Of a stretch of DNA of 6,973 bases, positions 1-6,088 are shown in pieces. Position numbers and translations under genes: made by a program. This DNA is from Selenomonas sp. Lineage in GTDB: Bacteria; Bacillota; Negativicutes; Selenomonadales; Selenomonadaceae. Numbering within the stretch: the first letter of the stretch is position 1; each line of letters begins with the position of its first letter. The stretch spans positions 1 through 6,973 of the forward strand of contig JABZYJ010000102.1 of the NCBI GenBank assembly GCA_015265235.1. The letters are read 5' to 3'. Under the pieces are notes generated by a model. That model ran no database searches. It saw only the letters and a program-made list of their open reading frames with translations, and was not told the origin of the DNA.

Positions 1-484
1 GCCGCAGCGCGAGTGAACCGAGCGGCAGACTCCACCGCTCCTGCATCGTGCCCCCCGCAAAGGAGACAATCTCCGTGCTGCCGCCGCCGATGTCCGCCAT
101 GATGCCATCCGCATAGGGGATGCTCGCCGCCGCCCCGCGAAAGGCGTACGCCGCCTCCTCCGCGCCCGAGAGCACGCGGATGCGGACGCCTGTGCGCCGC
201 TCGATCTCCGCGAGCACGGCAGCGCGGTTCGTCGCTGTACGCAGCGCCGCCGTCGCAAAGGCATGGACGCGGCTGATGCCGAGGGCGTCGATGAGATCCA
301 CGAATCCGCCGAGGATCTTTATCGTCAGATCAACGCCCTCGCGCGTGAGCCGCCCATCGGCGAGGCAGCCCGCAAGTCCCGCCGTGTGCTTGCGCTTCAT
401 GAGCATCGTAAACGCATCGCCCTCGATCTGATAGACCGCCATGCGGATGGTGTTCGAGCCGATGTCGATGATCGCGTGGAGCAT
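1..484 (-). CDS. Ppx/GppA-family phosphatase (exopolyphosphatase or pppGpp phosphohydrolase), C-terminus outside window
   Basis: Only the first 161 residues are visible; the gene runs off the left edge. It belongs to the Ppx/GppA branch of the ASKHA (actin/Hsp70) fold, which hydrolyses inorganic polyphosphate or pppGpp in the cytoplasm. Visible family motifs are the first phosphate-binding loop IDIGSNT (residues 6-12), FATAALRTATN (76-86), SGAEEA (106-111, with the conserved acidic pair) and the second phosphate loop DIGGGSTEIV (131-140), followed by LPLGSLALR. The ATG at 484 is preceded by AGAGG about eight bases upstream. It starts four bases after the stop of the threonine-synthase-like gene, so it is the last visible gene of that operon and probably depends on the same transcript. 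The family is certain; choosing between Ppx and GppA, or a short ~300-residue and a long ~500-residue form, needs the missing part. Confidence 0.93.
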   Translation of the reverse strand, partial: MLHAIIDIGSNTIRMAVYQIEGDAFTMLMKRKHTAGLAGCLADGRLTREGVDLTIKILGGFVDLIDALGISRVHAFATAALRTATNRAAVLAEIERRTGVRIRVLSGAEEAAYAFRGAAASIPYADGIMADIGGGSTEIVSFAGGTMQERWSLPLGSLALR

Positions 485-488
485 CGTG

Positions 489-1490
489 CTACCTCTTGAG
501 GCCGCTGCCCGGAATCGGCACAACCACACGATAGTTGTCGGGCATCCCCTCGGCAAAGAACGCCCGCGCCCCCGCGAGCGCCGCCGCCGCCGTCAGCTCT
601 GCATAGATGCCGCGCTCCCCGAGCGCCTTTGCCGCCGTCAGGATCGCGCCGTCCTCCACGGCGATCGCGTCGCCCTGACTGCTGCGCAGCGCCCAGAGGA
701 TCGCCTCCATGCGCGGCGGATCCTCCACGCGGATGGTCTCGGCGATCGTATGCCGATACGGCGTGCGCGGGAGCCCGTGAAACGCATCGACGACAGGCGC
801 GCATTTCGTACTCTGCACACCGACAAAATGCGGCAGGCGCCCGATCTCCTCGAACCCCTGATAGAGCCCGAGCAGCATCGTCCCGTTCCCGATGGGGACG
901 AAGATATAGTCGGGCACGGTGCCTCCGAGCTGGTCATAGATCTCATACGCCATGCTCTTGACCCCGTCGATAAAGAGCGGGTTGTAGATATGGGAGGCGT
1001 AGTAGGCATCGCCGAGCTCCTCCTGCGCCATCGCCATGGTATGCGCACGACCATTCGGTACACGGACAATGTCTGCCCCATACGCTGCAATCTGCTTGAC
1101 ACGCTCCGCCGACACATCATCGGGGACGTAGACGCGGCACGCGATCCCCGCCGCTGCCGCATACGCCGCCACCGCCGCACCCGCGTTGCCCGCCGTGTCC
1201 AGTGCCACCTTGTCGATGCCGATATGCGCCAGCTCCCCGATGAGGCGCTTTGCCCCGCGATCCTTGAACGAGCCGGTCGGCTGACGATCCTCCATCTTGA
1301 AATAGAACCGCCGTCCGTCCATCATGCGCGGCAGGAGGGGCGTCGGCATCTCGCCGAGCGTCACCTTATCATGGACATCCTTTGCATCCATCGCACTCTG
1401 GTACAGCCGGAACAGGCCACCGCACTCACATTGAAATGAATGCGTCGCAACGGGATACTCCTTTTTGCATTGTTCACAGAAAAAGTGCAT
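489..1490 (-). CDS. Threonine-synthase-like PLP-dependent enzyme with N-terminal zinc ribbon
   Basis: A 333-residue fold-type II pyridoxal-phosphate enzyme, presumably cytoplasmic. Threonine synthase converts O-phosphohomoserine to threonine. The N-terminus carries a small zinc ribbon (C5-x2-C8 and C21-x-C23). The PLP lysine is K76 in TGSFKDRG. The cofactor ring-side loop is DTAGNAG (98-104), where related enzymes usually have S-S/T-G-N. The phosphate loop is GNGT (201-204), and the C-terminal PGSGLKR matches the threonine synthase tail type. The ATG at 1490 is chosen because a full AGGAGG lies seven bases before it, overlapping the upstream stop codon; the longer reading frame to 1562 would run inside the upstream gene and adds only arginine-rich sequence. 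The length is on the short side for threonine synthase (roughly 350-490). The fold is certain. Threonine synthase (thrC) is the best guess, but another beta-replacing PLP enzyme of the same family cannot be excluded. Confidence 0.85.
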   Translation of the reverse strand: MHFFCEQCKKEYPVATHSFQCECGGLFRLYQSAMDAKDVHDKVTLGEMPTPLLPRMMDGRRFYFKMEDRQPTGSFKDRGAKRLIGELAHIGIDKVALDTAGNAGAAVAAYAAAAGIACRVYVPDDVSAERVKQIAAYGADIVRVPNGRAHTMAMAQEELGDAYYASHIYNPLFIDGVKSMAYEIYDQLGGTVPDYIFVPIGNGTMLLGLYQGFEEIGRLPHFVGVQSTKCAPVVDAFHGLPRTPYRHTIAETIRVEDPPRMEAILWALRSSQGDAIAVEDGAILTAAKALGERGIYAELTAAAALAGARAFFAEGMPDNYRVVVPIPGSGLKR

Positions 1491-1500
1491 CGTAATCCTC

Positions 1501-3363
1501 CTATTCCTTCCCATCCGCAGGCGCCGCAGGTACGCCCGCCGCATACATCGGCGGATCGACATCCTCGGTCAGCGCATGCGTCCCGAACATCGTCGTCAGC
1601 GTCTCACGCGTAAACCCGTACGTGGGCGCCGAGAAATCCTGCCGCGGGTCGTAGCGGTTGTTCGGCGCACCGAGGAGGCCGCAGACCGTATCGTACATCA
1701 TATCGTTCGTAAAGTACGCATCCCGCCGCCCCGTCAGCGTCGCCGTGCGGCGCGGCATTGCGGCGCGGTATTCGGGCGAGAGATAGATGAACATGGGAAT
1801 GCGCACCATATCGAACTTGAACACATCGGGATTGTGCGAGATCTGCAGATTCTCTCCATGATCGGAGAAATAGACCATCGCGCGCAGGTTCAGATTCTTC
1901 TCCGCATAGGCAAAGATCTCCGCGAGGATATGATCCGTATAGAGAACGCTGTTCGCGTAGGACGGCGCACTCGTCGCCGTCGAGTCGCCCGCTGCCGAGT
2001 CGAATTTCGCCCACGTATCGGGGTAGCGGTTGTTGTAGTAGATATGACTGCCCATCAGATGCAGAACGACGAAGTTATTTGCCTTTGGATCAATACGCGT
2101 CAGGTACGGGAGCAGGCTCTCGTCATACTTCGTCGTAAAATTGTAGGAGTCATCTGTCCACTCCGCCACGTCCGCCGTCTTGGCAACCATCGTGATCGCA
2201 CTGTCGAACTGCCCATAGCGCCCCTGATTGCTGAACCAATACGTCTTGTAGCCGATCTTCTTCGCCACATCGAGGATCGACGCCGACTCATAGAACTCCT
2301 TGTCGTTGTACTGGCTCTTCTCCGTCAGCGCGCGCTCCAGCACGGGGACGGTCTGCGTCCACGAGGAGTAGACATTCTGATAGATCAGGAATCCGTCCCG
2401 GCTCGCCATGCTCTCCAGCCACGGCGTATCCTCGTACGGGAAGCCCGGCGTATAGGCGTGCATATAGTCGCGCGACGCCGACTCACCGATGATGAAGATC
2501 ACCGTCCCCGGCGCACGCGCGGCGAGCGTATTCTCCAGATCAATGATGAGCGACTCGTAGCGCTCGCCCTGATTTAGTCCATACGACTGCGTCTCTTCGA
2601 CATACGATGTCACGTCCTTGTATGTCCCTGCGATCGAGCACTCGGGCACGAGGGCAAAGAGGACGCCTGCCGCGACCACCATGACCGCGACGAGCGCGCC
2701 CATGCGCGAGCCCTCCGCGCTCGGATAGATGCGGCGCGCGAGCACGAGATAGCTGCGGTAGAGGAGATAGATAAAGAGGAGCAGCAGCACCCCGATGCCA
2801 AGCGCGGGCAGCGTCCCCACCGTCGACTCGATGTAGTCGCCCGCCTCGTGCCAGTTCGTCAGATAGAGCGCCATCAGTGAGGCGGGACTGAGCGCGTGCC
2901 AGACCGTCATATAGTACGCGATCTGCGTCAGCGGGATGAGTGACATGAGAAAGCCGAGCACAGCGAGCAGTGCCGCCGTCACGCGGCGATGACCGAGCCG
3001 CAGGAACGCCCCGCCGAGTGCGGCGAGCGCGATCATCTGCGCCGTCCCGATAAGAAAGTCAAAGTAGATCAGCGACTTGTACCAGTCCTGATGGTACGTC
3101 CACGCATAGAGCAGCGGGAACGTCAGACACCAGAGCAGCCCCGGCACCATCGCCCCGAGCATTCCGCACGAAAAGAGCGAAACACCAGTCCCATACTGCA
3201 GCAGCATAAGGACAACAAGGACAGGAATGAGCCCGGGGAGAAAATACTCCGCGCCCATGTCCTGTCCCATATTGATATAGGCGGCGACCATGACCAGAAA
3301 ATAGATGCCCGCCGCCGCCGCATAGCGGATCCACTCATTGGTCCGCTCCACACTTAGTTTCAT
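1501..3363 (-). CDS. Phosphoethanolamine transferase-like membrane sulfatase-fold protein (EptA/CptA/OpgE superfamily)
   Basis: A 620-residue protein with several hydrophobic segments in the first 240 residues (about 12-31, 40-57, 60-80, 97-118, 129-150, 184-206, 222-240) and an exported alkaline-phosphatase/sulfatase-fold domain from about 285 to 595. Catalytic signatures seen are IGES (292-295, metal-binding Glu294), SSWTQTVP (333-340, where the nucleophilic Thr is expected), HLMGSHIYYNNRYP (435-448) and SDHGEN (500-505, metal-binding Asp501/His502) with His510 downstream. Known relatives move phosphoethanolamine from phosphatidylethanolamine to lipid A, LPS core or glucans at the outer face of the inner membrane. 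The start at 3363 has only a modest ribosome site (GGAG/AGAG) that overlaps the upstream stop. The gene sits between a cell-wall 3D protein and the threonine-synthase-like gene in one operon. Function within the superfamily is inferred; the acceptor is unknown. The polypeptide is somewhat longer than typical EptA (about 540-570), partly from a low-complexity Ala/Pro tail. Confidence 0.85.
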   Translation of the reverse strand: MKLSVERTNEWIRYAAAAGIYFLVMVAAYINMGQDMGAEYFLPGLIPVLVVLMLLQYGTGVSLFSCGMLGAMVPGLLWCLTFPLLYAWTYHQDWYKSLIYFDFLIGTAQMIALAALGGAFLRLGHRRVTAALLAVLGFLMSLIPLTQIAYYMTVWHALSPASLMALYLTNWHEAGDYIESTVGTLPALGIGVLLLLFIYLLYRSYLVLARRIYPSAEGSRMGALVAVMVVAAGVLFALVPECSIAGTYKDVTSYVEETQSYGLNQGERYESLIIDLENTLAARAPGTVIFIIGESASRDYMHAYTPGFPYEDTPWLESMASRDGFLIYQNVYSSWTQTVPVLERALTEKSQYNDKEFYESASILDVAKKIGYKTYWFSNQGRYGQFDSAITMVAKTADVAEWTDDSYNFTTKYDESLLPYLTRIDPKANNFVVLHLMGSHIYYNNRYPDTWAKFDSAAGDSTATSAPSYANSVLYTDHILAEIFAYAEKNLNLRAMVYFSDHGENLQISHNPDVFKFDMVRIPMFIYLSPEYRAAMPRRTATLTGRRDAYFTNDMMYDTVCGLLGAPNNRYDPRQDFSAPTYGFTRETLTTMFGTHALTEDVDPPMYAAGVPAAPADGKE

Positions 3364-3374
3364 GAACGAATACT

Positions 3375-4085
3375 CTACTCCATAATAAAGATCTCAAGAT
3401 CCCGTCGACCGAAGGACAGTGCCTCCGCGTGTGTATCAAAGGCAACGTCGATACGATAGCCATTGATTGCATAGCCGATGTCCTCTGCCACGGCCTCACC
3501 GTAGCCAGGGATAAAAACGTGGGTTCCGAGCGGGATCACGGACGGGTCAACGGCGATCACGCCGCGGCGCACGAGCGTCCCCGTCGCCGTATGTTTGCCG
3601 TTGCCGGGATCGTACGCACTGTACGCCGTCGCCGACACATAGACCGAGCGTCCGCCGCCGCGGCTCACCTGCGGGGGACGCTCCTCGACGATGCCGAGGG
3701 CCACGGGATCATAGTCCGCTCCGCCCGACAGCGCATGATAGGTCGCCTCGCCGCAGATCCCATCCACGGTGAGCTGATGTGCTGCCTGACAGCGCTCGAT
3801 CGCCTCGCGCGTCATGGGGCCCGCGATCCCGTCCGCTGCCCCTGCAAGATAGCCCCCCTGAATCAAGAGCTCCTGCACGTGCTTTACCGCACCGCCGCGC
3901 ATCCCCTCCTTGACGAGGATATGTGCTGCCTCGGCGGGCATCTGCACCACCAGCGGTGCGCAGACCGCCAGTGCCGTACCTGCCGCGAGACTGCGGCGCA
4001 GCGTCCGCTGTGTCCGGCGCGTCACCCGACGCCGACGTCCAAAAATATGTTTCAGAGCGAAAAGGAGTTTTCGTATCTGTGTCAT
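3375..4085 (-). CDS. Secreted peptidoglycan-binding and 3D-domain protein (putative cell-wall lytic enzyme)
   Basis: A 236-residue exported protein. A long, very basic n-region (with RRRRVTRRTQRTLRRS at about 17-32) precedes a hydrophobic core and a likely signal peptidase site after AEA near residue 53. Residues about 57-119 form a PG_binding_1-type domain (GGAVKHVQELL, DGIAGPMTREAI, DGICGEAT). Residues about 151-235 form a 3D domain with ATAYSAYDPGNGKHTATG, VIAVDPSVIPLGT and AEDIGYAINGYRIDVAFDTH; the three signature aspartates are D202, D213 and D217. 3D domains resemble the catalytic core of MltA-type lytic transglycosylases and occur in YocH/Sps-like wall proteins, so cleavage or remodelling of peptidoglycan is likely. 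The ATG at 4085 is chosen for the GGGAG site seven bases upstream and because it begins right at the basic signal-peptide region; an earlier start at 4148 has no comparable site. It is the first gene of the four-gene operon. Confidence 0.9.
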   Translation of the reverse strand: MTQIRKLLFALKHIFGRRRRVTRRTQRTLRRSLAAGTALAVCAPLVVQMPAEAAHILVKEGMRGGAVKHVQELLIQGGYLAGAADGIAGPMTREAIERCQAAHQLTVDGICGEATYHALSGGADYDPVALGIVEERPPQVSRGGGRSVYVSATAYSAYDPGNGKHTATGTLVRRGVIAVDPSVIPLGTHVFIPGYGEAVAEDIGYAINGYRIDVAFDTHAEALSFGRRDLEIFIME

Positions 4086-4208
4086 TCGGATGCTCCCTTC
4101 ATTTCTCAGCGCGCTGCAAGCCATTCCCCCATCGGCGGCACGCCTCATACGCCTCGACTGGCCGTATGGAATCCGTGCCCTCCACGCAGCGCATCCATTT
4201 CTTTTGAT
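4086..4208 (-). other. Leader (5' UTR) of the 3D-protein operon
   Basis: If transcription starts about seven bases after the -10 box, the mRNA has a leader of about 120 nt before the 3D-protein ATG. Two seven-base arms, GCGCTGC (4192-4186) and GCAGCGC (4117-4111), can pair and enclose most of the leader; wobble pairs extend the stem slightly. No known riboswitch motif is recognised and there is no terminator inside. The pairing could be chance in GC-rich DNA. Confidence 0.3.
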
Positions 4209-4214
4209 AGAAAT

Positions 4215-4243
4215 ATTTTACTATAAAGAAGGAAATCCGTCAA
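4215..4243 (-). promoter_or_regulatory. SigmaA-type promoter for the 3D/phosphoethanolamine transferase/PLP/Ppx operon
   Basis: On the minus strand TTGACG (4243-4238), a 17-bp spacer and TAAAAT (4220-4215) form a near-consensus promoter. The TGA stop codon of mqnA is part of the -35 box. No other promoter of this quality was noticed before the four downstream genes, which are separated by only 11, 10 and 4 bases, so they probably form one transcription unit. Some readthrough from mqnA is also possible because I see no terminator between them. Confidence 0.7.
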
Positions 4244-5070
4244 ACCTGCGCCAACTCGATCGCAGGAGCACGCGCGATTAGGCCATCCTCCGCCGCGTAC
4301 CGGTAAAAACAGCGCAGCCCCTCCAGCGTCTCCGCGTCCAGCTGCCAGACCACGGCGTGACCGAGATACTCCGTCAGCTCCGCGCGCGTAAAGCGCCCGT
4401 CCGCGAGCACCTCGCCAATCGCCGCGTCCTTCACGCGCGCCCAGTGGCGAAACGCCCCCGCGATGCGCCCATGCACCATGCGGAGTGCCGCGGGGTGCGC
4501 CGCCGCGAACGAGCGCGCCGCCGCCCAGATCCCGAACACCATGCGCAGCCCCGTCAGCTGCTTCCACTCGCGCGCGAGGTCGTAGATATAGATTCCCTCC
4601 GGCGGATGATGATAGAGCTCCAGCGCATCATCACCGATGAACATCGACGCCGCCGCGCCGCCCGGCACGGGGTCAGCGGGCGTGAGCGGCCGCACCTCAT
4701 ACGTCGGCGCGGCATCATAACGGCGGTGCAGAATGATCTTCAGCAGCACATGAGACGAGGCGGACTTGTCCGAGAGCAGGACGCGCTGCGTCCCGATCTC
4801 CTCTGCCGGTACGCGGCTCACGAGGAGCACGCTCCGCACATCACCGTCCGAGGCGATGCACACATCGGGCAGGATGAGCAGATCCTCCGCATGGCGCGCA
4901 TAGGTGATCGACGACACCCCCGACACATCGAGATTCTTCGCCTCAAGCCGATCATTCAGCTGCGCGGGCACGGCACGCAGGATATCCAGCCCCTCCGCCG
5001 CCCCATGCGCGAGCGCATACGTCAGCGGCAGCACATTGAGAAACGCTATATGACCCACGCGCGGCACCAT
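4240..5070 (-). CDS. mqnA: Chorismate dehydratase, futalosine menaquinone pathway
   Basis: A 276-residue MqnA-type protein. MqnA dehydrates chorismate to 3-enolpyruvoyl-benzoate, the first step of the futalosine route to menaquinone, in the cytoplasm. It has the periplasmic-binding-protein-like fold without a signal peptide. Features that match the family are the start VGHIAFLNVLPLTYAL (5-20, with the Asn of FLNxxPL), PAQLNDRL (35-42), DVSGVSSITYA (48-58), LLSDKSASSHVLLKIIL (98-114), FIGDDAL (144-150) and YIYDLAREWKQLTGLRMVFG (161-180). The related MqnD has a different N-terminal signature, so MqnA is preferred. The ATG at 5070 follows AAAGGGGGG at good spacing. It has its own promoter upstream and no other menaquinone gene beside it, so the rest of the pathway must lie elsewhere. 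Confidence 0.93.
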   Translation of the reverse strand: MVPRVGHIAFLNVLPLTYALAHGAAEGLDILRAVPAQLNDRLEAKNLDVSGVSSITYARHAEDLLILPDVCIASDGDVRSVLLVSRVPAEEIGTQRVLLSDKSASSHVLLKIILHRRYDAAPTYEVRPLTPADPVPGGAAASMFIGDDALELYHHPPEGIYIYDLAREWKQLTGLRMVFGIWAAARSFAAAHPAALRMVHGRIAGAFRHWARVKDAAIGEVLADGRFTRAELTEYLGHAVVWQLDAETLEGLRCFYRYAAEDGLIARAPAIELAQV

Positions 5071-5101
5071 GCGCAGCCCCCCCTTTCCGAGTTACACCTC
5101 T

Positions 5102-5130
5102 ATTATAATCCCAATGCGCCAAAAAATACA
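5102..5130 (-). promoter_or_regulatory. Promoter of mqnA
   Basis: A perfect TATAAT (5107-5102, minus strand) lies about 30 bases before the mqnA start. At 17-bp spacing the -35 hexamer reads TGTATT, which is weak, so the promoter may lean on its -10 box or on an activator. The predicted start near 5095 gives a short leader of about 25 nt that contains the GGGGGG ribosome site. Confidence 0.6.
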
Positions 5131-5204
5131 GTATGTTGAAAATATATCTTTTCCGTTTGTTTAGTCGTCTCTAGGAAAATACTGATAAGGTGCTTGCCTC
5201 CTGA

Positions 5205-5233
5205 TTGACACTGCCAAACTTCTCCTATATCAT
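5205..5233 (+). promoter_or_regulatory. Promoter of small RNA A
   Basis: TTGACA (5205-5210), 17-bp spacer, TATCAT (5228-5233): a full -35 consensus and five of six -10 positions. It fires rightwards, away from mqnA, and the expected start is near 5240, exactly where a closing stem of a structured RNA begins. Confidence 0.7.
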
Positions 5234-5239
5234 AAAAGT

Positions 5240-5332
5240 GAAAGAGGAGAACGACCGAAGGCGTCAGGCTGTCGGCGGCATTTGCTGTCCGGCGGGGGTG
5301 ACCTGTAAGCATGGACGCGGCGTTTCCTCTTT
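5240..5332 (+). ncRNA. Candidate structured small RNA A (or structured leader)
   Basis: The predicted transcript begins with AAAGAGGA (5241-5248), which pairs with TCCTCTTT (5325-5332). After a single bulged G the stem continues with AACG (5250-5253) and CGTT (5321-5324), giving 12 bp in all. Inside, GCGTC (5261-5265) can pair with GACGC (5314-5318), and a further hairpin with an ATTT loop is possible around 5274-5289. Unlike the other units, only three T's follow, so the 3' end is not defined; the transcript could continue to the terminator at 5673-5736. A good ribosome-like site, GGGGGTGA (5294-5301), lies nine bases before an ATG at 5311, so A could instead be a structured leader for a short ORF. 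I recognise no known RNA family. Confidence 0.45.
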
Positions 5333-5499
5333 CTGCAAATCTAATAGCTCGTTCCGATCTGCGCGATCTTGAGATCACCGCACTCATGATCAAAAATGCC
5401 GTCTTGAAAAGATACAGTCATTCGGAAAGGGTTCTGCAATACACACCTGACGCACCGTGGGGTTTCTTACAACTCACACGGCTTCAGCCGCAAATGTGA
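5311..5499 (+). CDS. Doubtful 62-residue ORF inside and after small RNA A
   Basis: Starts with ATG at 5311 behind GGGGGTGA and ends at TGA 5497-5499, just before promoter B. The product starts MDAAFPLSANL and has no membrane segment, signal peptide or motif I know. About half of its codons end in G or C, much lower than the neighbouring genes, where such codons dominate. Its first codons overlap the closing stem of RNA A. Evidence for it is the ribosome site and the strong promoter upstream; evidence against it is the codon use and lack of a family. Confidence 0.2.
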   Translation: MDAAFPLSANLIARSDLRDLEITALMIKNAVLKRYSHSERVLQYTPDAPWGFLQLTRLQPQM

Positions 5500-5504
5500 C
5501 TGCG
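5333..5504 (+). other. Spacer between RNA A and promoter B, with one hairpin
   Basis: Apart from the doubtful short ORF, this stretch holds one clear hairpin: TCACA-CGGC (5474-5482), loop TTCA, GCCG (5487-5490), a CAAA bulge and TGTGA (5495-5499). No T-run follows, so it is not an intrinsic terminator. It ends six bases before the -35 box of promoter B. Confidence 0.35.
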
Positions 5505-5533
5505 TTGACTTCGTGCCGTCATCATGTTACAAT
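5505..5533 (+). promoter_or_regulatory. Promoter of small RNA B
   Basis: TTGACT (5505-5510), 17-bp spacer, TACAAT (5528-5533). Five of six bases match consensus in each box. Expected start near 5540. Confidence 0.68.
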
Positions 5534-5542
5534 ATGATTAAT

Positions 5543-5623
5543 AGAAGATGCTTATTCCTCTTCCTGTTTGCAGATCAAAACTTGTGGAGGAATCGGCTTC
5601 ACAGAAGATGTTTGTCTCTCTTC
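5543..5623 (+). repeat. Imperfect 21-nt direct repeat, 60-nt period, inside RNA B
   Basis: Copies at 5543-5563 and 5603-5623 share AGAAGATG and the ending CTCTTC, with 17 of 21 positions identical. Each copy can also fold on itself as GAAGA...TCTTC. The copies are exactly 60 nt apart. Similarity does not extend beyond the 21 nt. Confidence 0.5.
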
Positions 5624-5672
5624 GCCCGGGTTCATAACCTGGATACGTTGCAGGGAAACGCCTTTGGGAAGT

Positions 5673-5736
5673 CTCCCCTCGGCCGCACTAACGCCTGTCT
5701 TCGGACGTGGCGTAGCGGCGAGGGGGGGATTTTTTT
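5673..5736 (+). terminator. Intrinsic terminator of small RNA B
   Basis: Outer stem CTCCCCTCG (5673-5681) with 5719-5727, then CCGC/GCGG, ACGCC/GGCGT and GTC/GAC, capped by a TTCG tetraloop (5700-5703). Seven T's follow at 5730-5736. On the other strand there is no T-run, so it acts on plus-strand transcription only. GGGA-AGTC-TCCC (5666-5677) can compete for the foot of the 5' arm. Confidence 0.9.
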
Positions 5737-5765
5737 CATAGTAAACCCCACAGGCTCTCTTCACC

Positions 5766-5794
5766 TTGCCCAAATCCACCTTGTCTGCTATACT
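5766..5794 (+). promoter_or_regulatory. Promoter of small RNA C
   Basis: TTGCCC (5766-5771), 17-bp spacer, TATACT (5789-5794). It begins only 29 bases after the T-run that ends RNA B. Expected start near 5801. Confidence 0.62.
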
Positions 5795-5800
5795 GAGGAT

Positions 5801-5883
5801 ACTAAAGGACTGTCTCGTTAGTGGAGCATGATGCCTCCCAGCCGCGCCCGTTCGGAGCGCGACTCAGCGAGCAGTCCTCTTTT
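5801..5883 (+). ncRNA. Candidate small RNA C, about 83 nt, three-way junction
   Basis: The two ends pair: AGGACTG (5806-5812) with CAGTCCT (5872-5878), then a bulged T and CTCG (5814-5817) with CGAG (5868-5871), 11 bp together. Inside are GGAG/CTCC (5823-5826 with 5835-5838) and CGCGCCC/GG-A-GCGCG (5843-5849 with 5854-5861) capped by GTTC. The closing stem is followed by CTTTTATT, a moderate T-tract that probably ends the transcript. No reading frame with a ribosome site is seen and no known family is recognised. Confidence 0.55.
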
Positions 5884-5902
5884 ATTCATGTGCCCGCATG
5901 CC

Positions 5903-5931
5903 TTGACAATATCTGCTGCCGTCGATATACT
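5903..5931 (+). promoter_or_regulatory. Promoter of small RNA D
   Basis: TTGACA (5903-5908), 17-bp spacer, TATACT (5926-5931): perfect -35 and five of six -10 bases, the best promoter of the array together with that of RNA A. It starts about 20 bases after the end of RNA C. Expected start near 5938. Confidence 0.72.
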
Positions 5932-5937
5932 TGAGAA

Positions 5938-6014
5938 AAATGAGTCCTGCAGGACGAATCGTCCCGGCGCTTTGTGCCGTTGGATAGCTTTCACCCATGG
6001 CAGGGCTCTTTTTT
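5938..6014 (+). ncRNA. Candidate small RNA D, about 77 nt, ends-paired with terminator
   Basis: GAGTCCTG (5942-5949) pairs with CAGGGCTC (6001-6008; one G-U), followed at once by six T's (6009-6014). Inside are GGACG-AAT-CGTCC (5952-5964), CGGCGC-TTT-GTGCCG (5965-5979, one G-U) and a possible weak third hairpin TGG/CCA (5981-5997). The short length, strong promoter and T-run make it a convincing independent sRNA gene. The 5' arm has an alternative partner (see findings). No known family is recognised. Confidence 0.62.
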
Positions 6015-6059
6015 ATGTATGCAGAGCATATCTTCACGTGCCGTACGACTTCTCCTTCC

Positions 6060-6088
6060 TTGCCTTCCATGCGCCCCTATGGTATAGT
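6060..6088 (+). promoter_or_regulatory. Promoter of small RNA E
   Basis: TTGCCT (6060-6065), 17-bp spacer, TATAGT (6083-6088). The -35 box matches four of six and the -10 five of six positions. The promoter lies inside an 8-bp inverted repeat (6060-6067 and 6089-6096), a possible operator. Confidence 0.6.

Larger units (their letters stand above)
5540..5736 (+). ncRNA. Candidate small RNA B, about 197 nt
   Basis: Bounded by a near-consensus promoter and a very strong intrinsic terminator. The 5' half can form ATTCCTC (5554-5560) paired with GAGGAAT (5587-5593). A hairpin CCGGGTT-CAT-AACCTGG lies at about 5627-5643. The 5' half contains an imperfect 21-nt direct repeat (5543-5563 and 5603-5623) that is rich in C and U. 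The RNA has no long pairing between its 5' and 3' ends, unlike 6S RNA, and lacks the GGAA loop sequence of SRP RNA. No family is recognised. The minus strand has an open frame across it (5552-5779), but that frame starts with GTG without a properly spaced ribosome site. Confidence 0.6.

Noticed and set aside
441..2577. Long plus-strand frames of 332 and 370 residues opposite the PLP and phosphoethanolamine transferase genes
   Set aside because: Arginine/histidine-rich products typical of the antisense of GC-rich genes; the minus-strand genes carry clear family motifs.
5103..5393. 96-residue minus-strand frame upstream of mqnA
   Set aside because: It overlaps the mqnA promoter and RNA A, has no clear ribosome site and no recognisable domain.
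5540..5736. RNA B as 6S or SRP RNA
   Set aside because: No pairing of 5' and 3' ends with a central bubble as in 6S, and no GGAA-type loop and partner as in SRP RNA. Size alone was the hint.
5552..5779. 75-residue minus-strand frame covering RNA B
   Set aside because: Starts with GTG, with AAGG directly touching the start rather than spaced; it is antisense to the promoter-RNA-terminator unit, and its sequence suggests no domain.
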